From Agrobacterium salinitolerans (GTDB lineage: Bacteria; Pseudomonadota; Alphaproteobacteria; Rhizobiales; Rhizobiaceae): a stretch of 64,000 nt of DNA. This document shows, piece after piece, positions 8,663-18,157 of the stretch; within the stretch, counting starts at the first letter, position 1, and each line of letters begins with the position of its first letter. The position numbers and the translations under genes were made by a program. The notes under the pieces were generated by a model. It searched no databases. It was not told where the DNA came from and saw only the letters and a list, made by a program, of their open reading frames with translations. The stretch lies in assembly GCF_002008225.1 (NCBI RefSeq), contig NZ_MRDH01000016.1, positions 92,132 to 156,131 of the forward strand, in the 5' to 3' direction.

Positions 8663-8702
8663 CGTCAAGGCTATTTCCACATCTGTCGAAATAGCCTTGA
8701 CG
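8663..8702. promoter_or_regulatory. 15-bp perfect inverted repeat between arsH remnant and arsR
   Basis: CGTCAAGGCTATTTC (8663-8677) and GAAATAGCCTTGACG (8688-8702) are perfect inverted repeats around a 10-base loop. The right arm contains TTGACG, which could be the -35 box of the arsR promoter, so the dyad may be the ArsR operator. As RNA it would also be a strong hairpin, though no T-run follows. Position 30 bases before the arsR ATG favours an operator or promoter role. Confidence 0.6.
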
Positions 8703-8731
8703 TCGTGGTGAATGCGAGTCATTTTATTTCC

Positions 8732-9052
8732 ATGAAAATCGAAGTAGCAGCCGCCCAGCTTGAAGCCCTCGGGAATATCACCCGCCTCCAACTCTACCGG
8801 ACGCTTGTTCGCGCCGGAGAGGATGGATTGCCCGTAGGCCGCATTCAGGAAAAGCTGGATATCGCGGCGTCGACGCTCTCCCATCATCTGAAGCGCCTGG
8901 TCGATACCGGCCTTGTGACCCAGGAACGGCAGGTGACGACGCTGATCTGCCGCGCCAACTATCCGGAGATGCAGGCACTAGTCGGCTATCTCGTTGACGA
9001 ATGCTGTGCCGATGCCAACTGTTCATCGAAGACCGTGGAGGCCGCGGAATGA
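8732..9052 (+). CDS. arsR: ArsR-family metalloid-responsive repressor
   Basis: The 106-residue winged-helix protein has the ArsR recognition region (KLDIAASTLSHHLKRLVDTGLV). It lacks the usual ELCVCDL metal site in that helix. Instead it carries cysteines at the C-terminus, C91, C92 and C97 (DECCADANC). This resembles the arrangement in Acidithiobacillus ferrooxidans ArsR, where C95, C96 and C102 bind As(III). It should repress the downstream flavoprotein and efflux genes until arsenite or antimonite binds. I start at ATG 8732 because the protein begins normally there; the in-frame GTG at 8705 lies too close to the promoter dyad. No clear ribosome site is seen, so a leaderless or very short leader message is possible. 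Confidence 0.85.
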   Translation: MKIEVAAAQLEALGNITRLQLYRTLVRAGEDGLPVGRIQEKLDIAASTLSHHLKRLVDTGLVTQERQVTTLICRANYPEMQALVGYLVDECCADANCSSKTVEAAE

Positions 9053-9106
9053 TCCCTTTTTTTGCCCATATAATTCTAAATTACTAGAAATATCGAAGGA
9101 ACTGTC

Positions 9107-10534
9107 ATGTTGAATGCTGGTGAACTTCCCGTGGCCGTCATTGGTGCCGGACCGGTCGGTCTCGCCGCCGCAGCGCATCTCGCCATCCGTGGCATCCCGT
9201 TAATTGTTTTCGAGCGCGGCGACACGGTTGGCGCTTCGCTGATCGAGTGGGGACATGTCCGCATGTTCTCTCCATGGAGATACAATATTGACGCAGCCGC
9301 CCGCTCCCTTCTTGAGAACGCTGGATGGCAAGGCCCTGATGAAGATGCTCTGCCAACCGGGTCCGACATTGTTGGCGCATATCTGCAGCCGCTCGCCTCA
9401 CTCCCGCAGATCGCGCGGAACCTCAAGCTGGGCGTCACCGTCACCGCGATCACCCGCGAGGGTCTGGACAAAGTCTCGTCCGCCGGCCGCGACGTTTCGG
9501 CCTTCCTCGTCAGATACAGGGACCAAGATGGCGAGGAAGCTCGGGTTCGGGCCCGCGCTGTGATCGACGCCTCCGGCACTTGGACGCAACCGAACCCGAT
9601 CGGCGTCGACGGCCTACCCGTCCCCGGCGAGACGGCGGCTTCCGATTCCATCTCGTATGGCATTCCCGATGTCGCTGGCGTAGAGAGGGGTAAGTTTGCG
9701 GGCAAGCGCGTCCTCGTGATTGGCGGCGGCCATTCCGCGATCAATGCGGCGCTGGCGCTGATGGAGGTTCAGGAGGCAGAACCGGGCACGGAGATATTCT
9801 GGGCGCTTCGTCGTGGTGGCCTCGACCGCCTGCTAGGCGGCGGATTGAACGATCAGTTGCCGGAGCGCGGCGCGCTCGGCCTTGCCGCCAAGAGCGCCAT
9901 GGAGGATGGTCGCCTGAATATGTTGACACCGTTCGCGGTGAACAGGATTCAGAAGGAAGGTTACAGTCTGCGCGTGGAGGCAATGCTCGCTGGTGCGCGA
10001 TACTCGATCGTCGTCGATCGGATCATTGTGACCACGGGATTCCGGCCGGATCACTCGTTCCTGCGCGAACTGCGTATCGCACTCGATCCTACCGTCGAGG
10101 CGCCGCCGGCGCTTGCGCCGCTGATCGATCCCAATCTCCACTCCTGTGGCGACGTGCCTCCGCATGGCATCGTCGAACTCGCGCATCCGGAACCTGGCTT
10201 TACGATCGTCGGGTCGAAGTCCTACGGGCGCGCGCCCACCTTCCTGATGGCGACCGGATACGAGCAGGTGCGCTCCGTGGCGGCGGAGATCGCCGGCGAT
10301 CACAAGGCGGCGCGCGAGGTCCATTTGGTATTGCCGAAGACAGGCGTTTGCAGTGTCGATCTCGGCGTAAGCCTGACGGAAGGAGCGGGGTCTGGGCAAT
10401 GCTGCGGCGGTCCGGCGCCAGCGAATGTTGATGCCTGCTGCGTGGCCGACGCGGCGGCGAAGGCGGCCCAGCAGACGGGATGCGGATGCAACGGTGCTGC
10501 CCGTGCCGACAACACGTTGGTACAGGTTCGATGA
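9107..10534 (+). CDS. ArsO-like flavin-dependent monooxygenase/oxidoreductase with Cys-rich tail
   Basis: This 475-residue flavoprotein has an FAD-binding Rossmann motif at the N-terminus (VIGAGPVGLAAAAHLA) and a second NAD(P)H-binding GGGHSAINAAL near residue 205, as in flavin-containing monooxygenase-like enzymes. Its place between arsR and an MFS pump matches the ArsO-type genes of ars operons, whose exact reaction is unsettled. The last 60 residues are cysteine-rich (QCCGG, DACC, GCGC), an unusual extension that could bind As(III) or another thiophilic metal. GAAGGA precedes the ATG by 7 bases. Its stop overlaps the next gene by 4 bases (ATGA). Soluble, probably cytoplasmic. Confidence 0.8.
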   Translation: MLNAGELPVAVIGAGPVGLAAAAHLAIRGIPLIVFERGDTVGASLIEWGHVRMFSPWRYNIDAAARSLLENAGWQGPDEDALPTGSDIVGAYLQPLASLPQIARNLKLGVTVTAITREGLDKVSSAGRDVSAFLVRYRDQDGEEARVRARAVIDASGTWTQPNPIGVDGLPVPGETAASDSISYGIPDVAGVERGKFAGKRVLVIGGGHSAINAALALMEVQEAEPGTEIFWALRRGGLDRLLGGGLNDQLPERGALGLAAKSAMEDGRLNMLTPFAVNRIQKEGYSLRVEAMLAGARYSIVVDRIIVTTGFRPDHSFLRELRIALDPTVEAPPALAPLIDPNLHSCGDVPPHGIVELAHPEPGFTIVGSKSYGRAPTFLMATGYEQVRSVAAEIAGDHKAAREVHLVLPKTGVCSVDLGVSLTEGAGSGQCCGGPAPANVDACCVADAAAKAAQQTGCGCNGAARADNTLVQVR

Positions 10535-11748
10535 GCGATAACAAGGTTCCTGCCGCCGCGATCCTTGCCCTCGGTCTGACCCAGATCATTGGCTATGGAA
10601 GTCTCTATTACAGCTTCAGCATTCTCGCGCCCGCCATGGCGCGAGATTTGGACTGGTCGTTGGAATGGATTTTCGGCGCACTATCCGCCGCTCTCCTGAT
10701 CGGGGGCCTCGCCGCGCCCACGATGGGGAAATGGATCGATCGGTTCGGCGCCGGCCGTGTCATGACGGGCGGCTCGGCAATCGCCGCCGCGGCGCTGGTG
10801 GCCTGCGCCCTCTCTTCCGGCAAGGTGGCATTCGTTCTCTCACTGATCGCGATCGAGACGGCATCCAACCTGGTGCAGTACGGAGCGGCCTTCGCATTGC
10901 TCGTCCAGATCAAGCCGCAGGTCGCGCAGCGCAGCATCACCTACCTGACACTGATCGCCGGCTTCGCTTCAACGATCTTCTGGCCGATTACGACAGCGCT
11001 ACAGGCTCACATGTCGTGGCAGCAGGTCTATATGGTCTTCGCTACGCTCAATCTCTCGGTCTGCTTGCCACTTCAGGCGTGGCTGTCGTTCAAGGTTACA
11101 AGAAACCACAAGGGCGCGAGCGGAGAACCGGCCAGGCAAGTGGCTCCCGGTCTGCAACCTTCGATACGACCAGCTGCGTTCGTCCTGATGGTGACGGGCT
11201 TTGCGCTTGAGAGTTTCGTCAACGCCGCGCTGCTCGTACACATGGTTCCCGTTCTCTCCGGACTCGGGCTTGGAGCCATGGCCGTCATGGTCGGCACACT
11301 GTTTGGTCCATCTCAAGTTCTGAGCCGCTTCGTTAATATGGTTTTCGGGAGCGGTCTGTCTCAATTGACCTTGGCACTCATTTCCGCCGTTCTGTTGCCA
11401 GCGGCGCTCATTATTCTGATCGCCACCGCTCCATCTGTTCCAGGTGCTCTGGTGTTTGCGGTGGTTTTCGGCCTGGGTTCAGGCCTCAGCAGCATTGTGC
11501 AAGGCACTCTTCCGCTAGTCCTCTTCGGAAGCCAAGGTTACGGAAAACGTCAAGGCCAAATCCTTTCGATCCGTTTGGTCATCTCGTCGACTGCACCGTT
11601 TGTCTTGGCTTTCATGATGAACGAGGTCGGCGTCGCATGGGCCTTGTCGGTCGCCGCCTTGCTCGGTTCAGCTGCAGTCGCAGCTTTCATCGGCATCCTG
11701 CGCTTAATGTCGCGAAACCACACGGCCCAGCTTGAACAACCTGCCTAA
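10531..11748 (+). CDS. ArsK-like MFS transporter (probable arsenite/antimonite efflux)
   Basis: The 405-residue, 12-helix major facilitator starts SDNKVPAAAILALGLTQIIG and has an N-domain signature APTMGKWIDRFGAGRVM. The length and the arsR/flavoprotein setting match ArsK-type exporters described from soil rhizobiales, which extrude As(III), Sb(III) and trivalent organoarsenicals. The start is the ATG that overlaps the preceding stop by 4 bases, indicating translational coupling; a longer in-frame start at 10480 lies inside the preceding gene. No Acr3 or ArsB gene is intact here, so this pump is probably the locus's exporter. The substrate is inferred from context; other MFS drug pumps have similar sequences. 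Confidence 0.75.
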   Translation: MSDNKVPAAAILALGLTQIIGYGSLYYSFSILAPAMARDLDWSLEWIFGALSAALLIGGLAAPTMGKWIDRFGAGRVMTGGSAIAAAALVACALSSGKVAFVLSLIAIETASNLVQYGAAFALLVQIKPQVAQRSITYLTLIAGFASTIFWPITTALQAHMSWQQVYMVFATLNLSVCLPLQAWLSFKVTRNHKGASGEPARQVAPGLQPSIRPAAFVLMVTGFALESFVNAALLVHMVPVLSGLGLGAMAVMVGTLFGPSQVLSRFVNMVFGSGLSQLTLALISAVLLPAALIILIATAPSVPGALVFAVVFGLGSGLSSIVQGTLPLVLFGSQGYGKRQGQILSIRLVISSTAPFVLAFMMNEVGVAWALSVAALLGSAAVAAFIGILRLMSRNHTAQLEQPA

Positions 11749-11903
11749 ATCAGGCAGCTCATCCTTGATGTGGAAACCCGCCTTATGCAGCACCTCCGCA
11801 CCCCATGAAGGTCCAGGTTCACCAGCCAAATTTCTCCAAATAAAGTCAGCTTCCTGAGTTGTGAATACAGCACAGCATCGCGACATCCCGTGCCCTGCAT
11901 CGT

Positions 11904-12890
11904 TCATGCGCGATAAACGGCCGCTCCACCCGTCATACCGGCGCCGGCGGCGGTCAAAAGCAGGATTTCGCCTTCCGCGAGAGGCCTTTCGGCATTGGTG
12001 ACGGAGAGCGAAAGCGGAATGGTTGCGGCGGAAGAATTGCCGAAGCTTTCTATGGTGCGGACCGTCTTTTGCCTGTCAATGCCGAGATTGCCGCAGACGG
12101 CGTCGAACATACGGGCATTGGCCTGATGCGGCACGAAACGGTCGATATCGACTGCCGTCATTCCGACTTCATGCAACACCCTTTGCGCGGTCTCGGTCAT
12201 CAGCGTCACGGCACGGGAGAAAACCTCGCGGCCGTCACGCATTGTCATCAGCGCCTCCTCAGTGGATGTATCGGCTGAGAAGGGCTGGCTACTGCCCCCC
12301 GCCGCTATCTGGATCAGATCGTAACCGCCGCCATCCGCAACGAGATCGGCCGACAAAAGCCCACGCTGCGCCTGGCGGCAGGGCTTGAGTACGACAGCGC
12401 CGGCGGCATCGGCGAACAGGACAGCGCTTGCCCTTTCCGCCGGATTGATACGACGGCTCAATATATTGGCGGCAACGACGAGCACGGCGCGGCCGTGGGT
12501 GCGGACAAAGCCATCCGCAAGCGTGAGCGCATAAAGAAAGCCGGAACAGGCCCCGGCAAGATCGATCGTGCCGGATCGGGTAAGGCCCAGCCTGTGTGCG
12601 AGCAGCGGCGCCGAGGGCGGCAGAAGATGATCCGGCGTGGAAGTCGCAAGCAGCGTCAATGCGATGTCATCGGAGGCGATTTCGGCGTCTTCCAGCGCCA
12701 TGCGACCGGCTCTCGCCGCAAGGCCGCTCAGCGTGTCGCCCTCTTGCGCCCAATAACGCGTGCGGATGCCGGTGCGCCGCTCGATCCAGCCGGCTTCCAG
12801 CCCGAGACTGGTCTCAATCTCGGCATTTTCAACACATCTTGACGGAACGGCATGACCAAAACCGGCCATGCGGGAAGAACGGGTCTGCAT
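11904..12890 (-). CDS. bioZ: BioZ, ketoacyl-ACP synthase III-like enzyme of biotin precursor synthesis
   Basis: The 328-residue thiolase-fold enzyme has a FabH-like catalytic triad: Cys in [13 protein letters not shown], His in [10 protein letters not shown] and Asn in [11 protein letters not shown]. In Agrobacterium BioZ condenses glutaryl-CoA with malonyl-ACP, producing the acyl chain that enters pimeloyl-ACP synthesis and bypassing BioC/BioH. It is the last gene of bioBFDAZ, 56 bases after bioA. I begin at [13 protein letters not shown] (12890), which matches the FabH N-terminus. The longer frame to 13055 overlaps bioA and is not FabH-like. Operon position separates it from the housekeeping fabH. 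Confidence 0.92.
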   Translation of the reverse strand: MQTRSSRMAGFGHAVPSRCVENAEIETSLGLEAGWIERRTGIRTRYWAQEGDTLSGLAARAGRMALEDAEIASDDIALTLLATSTPDHLLPPSAPLLAHRLGLTRSGTIDLAGACSGFLYALTLADGFVRTHGRAVLVVAANILSRRINPAERASAVLFADAAGAVVLKPCRQAQRGLLSADLVADGGGYDLIQIAAGGSSQPFSADTSTEEALMTMRDGREVFSRAVTLMTETAQRVLHEVGMTAVDIDRFVPHQANARMFDAVCGNLGIDRQKTVRTIESFGNSSAATIPLSLSVTNAERPLAEGEILLLTAAGAGMTGGAAVYRA

Positions 12891-12946
12891 TGTCAGGACT
12901 TTCGGAGACAGTTCTGGAACAGGCTGAAAATGGCCGCACCCTGTTT

Positions 12947-14242
12947 TCACGCGATGCCGAGCGCGCGCGATTTTAGCGGAGCGGTTTCGGTGACGATCCC
13001 GGCCACCTCGTCGATGGCGCCAAAGACGCTGCTTAAATCTTCCGCCGTCGAACAATAGGGCGGCATCAGGTAAAGCACATTGCCGAGGGGCCGGATAACG
13101 AACCCGCGCTTACGGAACAATTGCCGCATGCGCGGCCCCGCCTCGGCGAGATACCCGCCGGCGGGCGTCACGAGATCGAGGGCCGCGATGGTCCCCATTT
13201 GCCGAATACCGGTAAAACGCCGGTCATCTGCAAATCGCTGGAGATTGTCGTGCAGAACCTGTTGCAATTGCCCCATGCGTTGAAGCACGGGCTCATCCCG
13301 CCAGACCTGAAGATTGGCGACAGCCGCAGCACAGGCGATCGGATTAGCCGTATAGGAACTGGAATGGAAGAAGGTCTTGCGGCGATCCGTCGAAAAATGC
13401 GCATCGAAAATCTCCGCACTGCACAACGTTGCCGCCAGCGGCAAGGAGCCGCCGGTCAGGCCCTTGGAGGTACACAGAATATCCGGGGCAATGCCGGCCT
13501 GTTCGCAGGCGAACATGGTTCCGGTTCTGCCCCAGCCCGTCATCACCTCGTCTGCAATGACGAGGCAGCCATGGCGTTCGGCGATCTGTTTCAGCCCGGC
13601 CAGAACATCCGCGCCGTAAATCTTCATGCCGCCCGCCCCGAGCACCAGCGGCTCGACCAACAGGGCGGCGATACGGCCTGAACGGCAGAAGTTTTCGAAC
13701 ATGTCCAGCGTGTGCTGTTCGTTGCCCGCTTCCGGAAAAGCCAGCCGGTCGACGCCGAAGAGCAGCGGTTCGTAAGCGACATTGAAGACACCGCGCTCAC
13801 CGGTCGACATGGTGCCGATAGTGTCGCCGTGATAGCCGTGTTCCATTACCACGATACGGTCGCGCTTTTCTCCGCGATTATGGAAATATCCCAGCGCCAT
13901 TTTCAGCGCTACCTCAACCGCAGTCGAGCCGCTATCGGAATAAAACACATGGTTTAGCCCGGCGGGCGCAAGCTCGATCAGCCCGCGCGCCAGCGTTTCG
14001 GCGGGTTCATGGGAGAACTCGGCGAAAATGACCTGATCGAAGGCCTCTGTCGCAGCGCGGATGGCCGCCATGATCGCCGGGTGCCGGTGCCCGTGGGTGA
14101 TGACCCACCAGGAGGAAATGGCGTCGAACAGGCGATTGCCGTCCTCATCGACGAGAAATGCGCCTTCCGCAGAAACCACGCGTTTCATTGGCGGTTCCAG
14201 CCCATGCTGGGTGAAGGGATGCCAGATCGGGGAACGGCTCAT
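12947..14242 (-). CDS. bioA: Adenosylmethionine-8-amino-7-oxononanoate aminotransferase
   Basis: The 431-residue class-III PLP aminotransferase contains IWHPFTQH at the N-terminus (BioA signature), [12 protein letters not shown] and the PLP lysine in [17 protein letters not shown]. It converts 7-keto-8-aminopelargonate to 7,8-diaminopelargonate using S-adenosylmethionine as amino donor. It overlaps bioD by 4 bases, so translation is coupled. Full length for the family with no visible defects. Confidence 0.96.
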   Translation of the reverse strand: MSRSPIWHPFTQHGLEPPMKRVVSAEGAFLVDEDGNRLFDAISSWWVITHGHRHPAIMAAIRAATEAFDQVIFAEFSHEPAETLARGLIELAPAGLNHVFYSDSGSTAVEVALKMALGYFHNRGEKRDRIVVMEHGYHGDTIGTMSTGERGVFNVAYEPLLFGVDRLAFPEAGNEQHTLDMFENFCRSGRIAALLVEPLVLGAGGMKIYGADVLAGLKQIAERHGCLVIADEVMTGWGRTGTMFACEQAGIAPDILCTSKGLTGGSLPLAATLCSAEIFDAHFSTDRRKTFFHSSSYTANPIACAAAVANLQVWRDEPVLQRMGQLQQVLHDNLQRFADDRRFTGIRQMGTIAALDLVTPAGGYLAEAGPRMRQLFRKRGFVIRPLGNVLYLMPPYCSTAEDLSSVFGAIDEVAGIVTETAPLKSRALGIA

Positions 14243-14877
14243 GCCGGCGTCTCCAGAAAATCAGCGAGATTGAAGTGTCGCGCAAAGGCCCGATGCAGCG
14301 CCTCCGATGTCATCTCCGGCAGGCGCGGCAGACGTCCAAGCGGGCGAACGGCGCCTATATTGGCGATGACGCGCTCATTTTCCCGGTTCTCGTCTCCGAT
14401 GAAAACCACGCCCTGCACGGGAATGGCACGGTGCCGCAACGCCTCGAGCGAGAGCAGCGTGTGGTTGATGGTGCCCAACGACGTCCTTGCGCATAACACA
14501 AGCGGAATTTGCCAGCGGGCGAAGATATCGGCGAAGAGCACCGTGTCCGTCAGCGGCACCAGAAGCCCGCCCGCCCCCTCGATCACCAGCGGTCCATCCG
14601 TTTGCGGCGGCAGCAGCAGCGCGGGATCGATCGTTATATTCTCGCCGCGTGCCGACAGATGCGGCGAAGCCGGCATTTTGAGGCGATAGGCCTCCGGTAG
14701 AATACGCCCGCGCGGCACGCCACCCAGCCGTTCCACCGTCTCGCTGTCTGTTTCTTCCTCCAGCCCGGATTGCACGGGTTTCCAGTAATATGCCTGCAGG
14801 GCCTGGGTCAGCGCTGCGGAAAAAACCGTCTTGCCGATGCCCGTGTCGGTGCCGGAGATGACGAAACGAGGGCTCAT
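14239..14877 (-). CDS. bioD: Dethiobiotin synthase
   Basis: This 212-residue P-loop ATPase has the modified Walker [11 protein letters not shown] at residues 8-17 and the downstream [15 protein letters not shown] motif ([14 protein letters not shown]). It closes the ureido ring of dethiobiotin from diaminopelargonate, CO2 and ATP. Four-base overlaps with bioF upstream and bioA downstream show tight coupling in the operon. Length is normal for BioD. Confidence 0.95.
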   Translation of the reverse strand: MSPRFVISGTDTGIGKTVFSAALTQALQAYYWKPVQSGLEEETDSETVERLGGVPRGRILPEAYRLKMPASPHLSARGENITIDPALLLPPQTDGPLVIEGAGGLLVPLTDTVLFADIFARWQIPLVLCARTSLGTINHTLLSLEALRHRAIPVQGVVFIGDENRENERVIANIGAVRPLGRLPRLPEMTSEALHRAFARHFNLADFLETPA

Positions 14878-16025
14878 CTCCGCTCCTCCGCAAGCGAAAG
14901 GGCGAGCAGCCCGATCATATTGGCGATCTGGCTTTCATCCACATTGAGCGTGATGGCGATGCGCAGGCGCGCCGTGCCCTCCGGCACCGTCGGCGGGCGG
15001 ATCGCCCGCACATCGAAACCACCCTCCCGCAAATGCGCGGCGATACGCAGCGAACGGGCATTGTCGCCTATCATCACCGGTAATATCTGCGAGCCGCTGG
15101 GCGCAACGCCGAGCCGGGAGCGAAGCTCCTCGCCGGCAAAGTTTACCAGTTCCGCCAGCCGCAAGCGCCGCCATGGTTCATCGTCGACGATGCGCAGGGC
15201 TTCCCGAACCGCAGCAGCCATCAGCGGCGAAGGTGCGGTCGAATAGATGAAACCGCGGGCGCGGTTGACGAGATAATCGGCGAGAACCGCCGGCAGGCTC
15301 AAAAGCGCACCGGAAAGACCGAGCGCCTTGCCGCAGGTGTGCAACGCCACCAAATTGTCCCGGCCTTCCAGCTCCGCGGCAAGGCCACGCCCGCCGGGGC
15401 CGAAAACACCGGTGGCATGAGCCTCGTCGACGACAAGGAAGCCCTCATATTTCCCGGCAAGATCAGCCAGGGCCGAAAGCGGCGCACGGTCGCCATCCAT
15501 GGAATAAAGGCTTTCGACGGCGATCCACGGTCGGCCCCGGCCACCCTCTTGCCGCCAGCGGATTATTTCCCGTTCGAATGCCTCGACCTGATTATGCGGC
15601 ACCGCGATCGCCTTCGCCTTGCCGGCCACGATACCGTCATGGACGCTGGCATGGATCAGGGCGTCGTGAAGAACGAGGTCTTCCCGCAGCGGCAATGTGG
15701 AGAACAGTGCGACATTAGCGGTAAAACCGCTGCCGAAATAGATCGCTTTTTCCGCCCCGAAAAGCACCGCCGCTTCCGCTTCCAGCGCCTCATGTTCGGG
15801 ATGGTTGCCGCGCAGCAGCCGCGAGCCGCCGGCCCCCACCGGCACGCCCCTTCCGATGGCGTCGGCGATTGCCGCCTTCAGCCGGGGTGAATCGGCAAGC
15901 CCCAGATAGTCGTTGGAGGTGAAGTCGACCCCCTGTTGAGGAGCAAGCGCGCGCAGCCGCGATTTGCGCTCCAGGCCGGCAAGCTTCGCCTCGTAGGGGG
16001 AGAACGCCGCAAGGTTCACCGGCAC
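14874..16025 (-). CDS. bioF: 8-amino-7-oxononanoate synthase
   Basis: This 383-residue alpha-oxoamine synthase has [13 protein letters not shown] near the N-terminus, [15 protein letters not shown] and the PLP lysine in [14 protein letters not shown]. It condenses pimeloyl-ACP (or CoA) with L-alanine to give KAPA. The gene overlaps bioB by 10 bases at its start and bioD by 4 bases at its end. Confidence 0.95.
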   Translation of the reverse strand: MPVNLAAFSPYEAKLAGLERKSRLRALAPQQGVDFTSNDYLGLADSPRLKAAIADAIGRGVPVGAGGSRLLRGNHPEHEALEAEAAVLFGAEKAIYFGSGFTANVALFSTLPLREDLVLHDALIHASVHDGIVAGKAKAIAVPHNQVEAFEREIIRWRQEGGRGRPWIAVESLYSMDGDRAPLSALADLAGKYEGFLVVDEAHATGVFGPGGRGLAAELEGRDNLVALHTCGKALGLSGALLSLPAVLADYLVNRARGFIYSTAPSPLMAAAVREALRIVDDEPWRRLRLAELVNFAGEELRSRLGVAPSGSQILPVMIGDNARSLRIAAHLREGGFDVRAIRPPTVPEGTARLRIAITLNVDESQIANMIGLLALSLAEERR

Positions 16026-17050
16026 CCTCCCGCCTCCCCAGACTGCAATTCCGTGGACTGCAATTCCATCGGCCTCAGGCCCAGACGGCGGAAAAGCGCC
16101 GTGTCGTGGTCCTCACCCGGATTATCCGCCGTCAGCAGCGTCTCGCCGATGAAGATGGAGTTGGCGCCGGCCAGGAAACAGAGCGCCTGTGTCTCATCGC
16201 TCATCTCCGTGCGCCCGGCCGAAAGCCGCACATGCGAATGCGGCATGAGGATACGCGCCAGCGCGATGGTGCGGACGAAATCGATGGGATCGACGGGATC
16301 GGCATTGGCAAGCTTCGATCCGGGGATCGGGATCAGCATGTTGATCGGCACGCTTTCCGGCGGAACCGGTAGATTGGCGAGCGTCACCAGCATCGAGATC
16401 CGGTCTTCCACCGTTTCCCCCATGCCGAGAATGCCGCCGGCGCAGACCTTGATGCCGGCATCGCGGACATTGGCCAGCGTTTCCAGCCGGTCCTCGAAGG
16501 TGCGGGTGGTGATGATCTCAGAATAAAACCGCTCGGAAGTGTCGACGTTGTGGTTGTAGTAGTCGAGACCGGCATCGGCTAGCCGTTCGGATTGCTCCGG
16601 CGTCAGCATGCCGAGCGTCATGCAGGTTTCCATGCCGAGCGCCTTCACGCCCTCGACCATGGCCACCACGGCCTCCATGTCGCGCTCCTTGGGATTGCGC
16701 CAGGCAGCACCCATGCAATAACGCGTCGCGCCGCCTTCCTTCGCCTTGCGCGCCTCAGCCAGCACCCGCTCCACTTCCATGAGTTTGGAGGCCTTGAGGC
16801 CTGTCGGGTTGCGGGCGGACTGGCTGCAATAGCTGCAATCCTCCGGGCAGCCGCCGGTCTTGATGGATAAAAGCCGGCTCATCTGGATGGCGTTCGGATC
16901 GAAATGACAGCGATGCACCTGCTGGGCGCGGAACAGAAGATCGTTAAACGGCAAATTATAGATAATTATGGCTTCCTCAAGCGACGAACGATCTCCAGGA
17001 CTCGCAATTGGAGCTAGATTTCTGTCAATTTGCGTCACGATCTGGCCCAT
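16016..17050 (-). CDS. bioB: Biotin synthase (radical SAM)
   Basis: The 344-residue radical-SAM enzyme has the [4Fe-4S] CxxxCxxC motif in [26 protein letters not shown] and the C-terminal [13 protein letters not shown] region. It inserts sulfur into dethiobiotin. It heads the bioBFDAZ operon. GAGGG lies about 13 bases before the ATG at 17050. The N-terminal 25 residues before [15 protein letters not shown] are not conserved in distant BioB proteins, but no later start keeps the conserved [13 protein letters not shown]. Two BioR-like elements lie just upstream, and one perfect BioR box lies inside codons 28-31. Confidence 0.95.
   Translation of the reverse strand: MGQIVTQIDRNLAPIASPGDRSSLEEAIIIYNLPFNDLLFRAQQVHRCHFDPNAIQMSRLLSIKTGGCPEDCSYCSQSARNPTGLKASKLMEVERVLAEARKAKEGGATRYCMGAAWRNPKERDMEAVVAMVEGVKALGMETCMTLGMLTPEQSERLADAGLDYYNHNVDTSERFYSEIITTRTFEDRLETLANVRDAGIKVCAGGILGMGETVEDRISMLVTLANLPVPPESVPINMLIPIPGSKLANADPVDPIDFVRTIALARILMPHSHVRLSAGRTEMSDETQALCFLAGANSIFIGETLLTADNPGEDHDTALFRRLGLRPMELQSTELQSGEAGGCR
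16958..16967. promoter_or_regulatory. Perfect BioR box inside the 5' end of bioB
   Basis: TTATAGATAA is identical to the palindromic site described for BioR, the GntR-type biotin repressor of Agrobacterium and other alphaproteobacteria. It is about 83 bases inside the bioB reading frame (IIYNL codons). Binding here would act as a roadblock or looping site with the upstream pair. Confidence 0.6.
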
Positions 17051-17072
17051 CTGTCGATCTTTCCCTCAAAAT

Positions 17073-17101
17073 AAATAGATAGAAGTTCGTTTTATCTATT
17101 T
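17073..17101. promoter_or_regulatory. Inverted pair of BioR-like half-sites upstream of bioB
   Basis: AAATAGATA (17073-17081) and TATCTATTT (17093-17101) form a perfect 9-bp inverted repeat with an 11-base spacer, 23 bases upstream of the bioB ATG. Each arm matches seven or eight of ten positions of the BioR box. The location overlaps the expected bioB promoter, consistent with repression. No bioR gene is in the window. Confidence 0.65.
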
Positions 17102-17365
17102 TTCTCGAACCCCGTTTTGCAAGCACTTTTTTCGGGAAAGATTTTTTGACAGGAGAGATGGGCGGCAGATGCGGGAGCAGGATCGTTGGGGCCATGGGGT
17201 TATCGCCGGCTGGGATTCGAACAGACGGGACGCTCCGCCCTCGGCGGACAGGGGCGACCCTATCCGCTCGATCCTCTTCAATGTCGCGCAACGGGAGAAT
17301 AGGCCGCAAGCTACGCCAGTACGCTTGCCACCCGCGCTGCGCGGGAATGCGACATGACGGCTTTC
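17102..17365. other. Intergenic stretch with no gene recognised
   Basis: Between the bioB operator and the copper promoter dyad lie about 260 GC-rich bases. Short open frames on both strands have no ribosome site or recognisable protein pattern. A T-arm-like string (GATTCGAAC) near 17213 does not fold as a tRNA. I see nothing functional here. Confidence 0.4.
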
Positions 17366-17394
17366 GTCAATGGTTATGAGGTATATCCATTGAC
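17366..17394. promoter_or_regulatory. Inverted repeat at the copper operon promoter
   Basis: GTCAATGG (17366-17373) and CCATTGAC (17387-17394) are perfect inverted repeats spaced by 13 bases. The right arm overlaps TTGACA (17390-17395), a consensus -35 box 31 bases before the ATG at 17426. A regulator bound here would control the copper-handling operon. No obvious -10 box at 17-base spacing is seen; TTCTAT lies at 19-base spacing, which would fit a MerR/CueR-type promoter. Confidence 0.45.
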
Positions 17395-17425
17395 AAATCA
17401 CAGGAGTGCAGCTTTTCTATCCCGC

Positions 17426-17839
17426 ATGCGTGAGATGTTGCGAGCATCGAAATTAATGGCCCTGTTGTTCAGACTGGTGATGATCCTGTCACTGGCGGGC
17501 TATAGCGTTTCCACTGTCGATGCCGCAATGCATCCTGCCGAAGCCGGTGGAATGCAGCACGATCAGTCCGCCATGATCGACCACGGCGCGATGATGGACC
17601 ATGGCGGTTCAACCATGATGTCCGATAGTCATGATCACAACGACATGACCGCCGAGCATGATAGCGGCGCCCAAAAAACCGCAAAGCCCCAATGCTGCGG
17701 CGATTTCTGTCTCGGCATGGCGGTCCTGATCAGCCACGACACCACTGGCAGACCCGTCGTCAACAGCATCCGCTCGTTCCTCGATGACAGCAAGGCGCTG
17801 GGCCAGACTCCGCTGCTTCACCGTCCCCCGAATATCTGA
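17426..17839 (+). CDS. Met/His-rich exported protein, copper-locus leader gene
   Basis: The likely 137-residue product starts at MREMLRASKLMALL. It has one hydrophobic N-terminal segment (LMALLFRLVMILSLAGYSV), then a Met/His/Asp-rich region (MIDHGAMMDHGG, SHDHNDMTAEHD) and a CCGDFC motif. Such composition is typical of small periplasmic copper-binding proteins beside CopA/CopC genes. No conserved domain is recognised. The upstream in-frame start at 17354 would place the coding start inside the promoter dyad, so I prefer 17426. It is followed at 87 bases by the lipoprotein and TolC-like genes, and is probably the first gene of that transcript. Confidence 0.6.
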   Translation: MREMLRASKLMALLFRLVMILSLAGYSVSTVDAAMHPAEAGGMQHDQSAMIDHGAMMDHGGSTMMSDSHDHNDMTAEHDSGAQKTAKPQCCGDFCLGMAVLISHDTTGRPVVNSIRSFLDDSKALGQTPLLHRPPNI

Positions 17840-17926
17840 ACAGGCAAAGCCCGCCTTTGGGCAATGACCGTGCGTGAGCGGCTTTAGCGCCGTCGCGCCG
17901 TTGAATCTCCTGTTCGGAAAATAACC

Positions 17927-18157
17927 ATGAACCCAATTTACATTGTGGTTGCAGTGCCCCTGCTTTTGGGCGGCTGCACAGCCACATCCCTGATGAACGA
18001 GACCGCCTCCTATGACGACGCGGCAAACCCGTCGCTCGGCGCCGCCCCTATCCGCTATCAGACCCCGGTCGCGGGTTACGCGCACCGCACGCCGGTGGAT
18101 CCGAAGCCCTGGCGGAACCAGAACGATGCGCAGGCTCCGAAAGGAGACGCATCATGA
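17927..18157 (+). CDS. Small lipoprotein of the copper cluster
   Basis: The 76-residue protein has a signal sequence ending in a lipobox (LLLGGC, Cys at about residue 17), then a polar proline-rich tail (RTPVDPKPWRNQNDAQAPKG). Its stop overlaps the TolC-like start by 4 bases (ATGA), so they are co-translated. Small lipoproteins of this kind precede outer-membrane factors in several rhizobial copper clusters. No function can be assigned beyond membrane-anchored accessory. Confidence 0.7.
   Translation: MNPIYIVVAVPLLLGGCTATSLMNETASYDDAANPSLGAAPIRYQTPVAGYAHRTPVDPKPWRNQNDAQAPKGDAS

Noticed and set aside
11704..11907. 67-codon minus-strand open frame whose start overlaps the bioZ stop by 4 bases
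   Set aside because: It runs antisense into the end of the ArsK-like gene, has no protein pattern I recognise, and the product ends abruptly. The overlap may be chance; not listed as a gene.
17205..17225. GATTCGAAC string resembling a tRNA T-loop after bioB
   Set aside because: Flanking bases do not form a T-stem and no anticodon arm is near.
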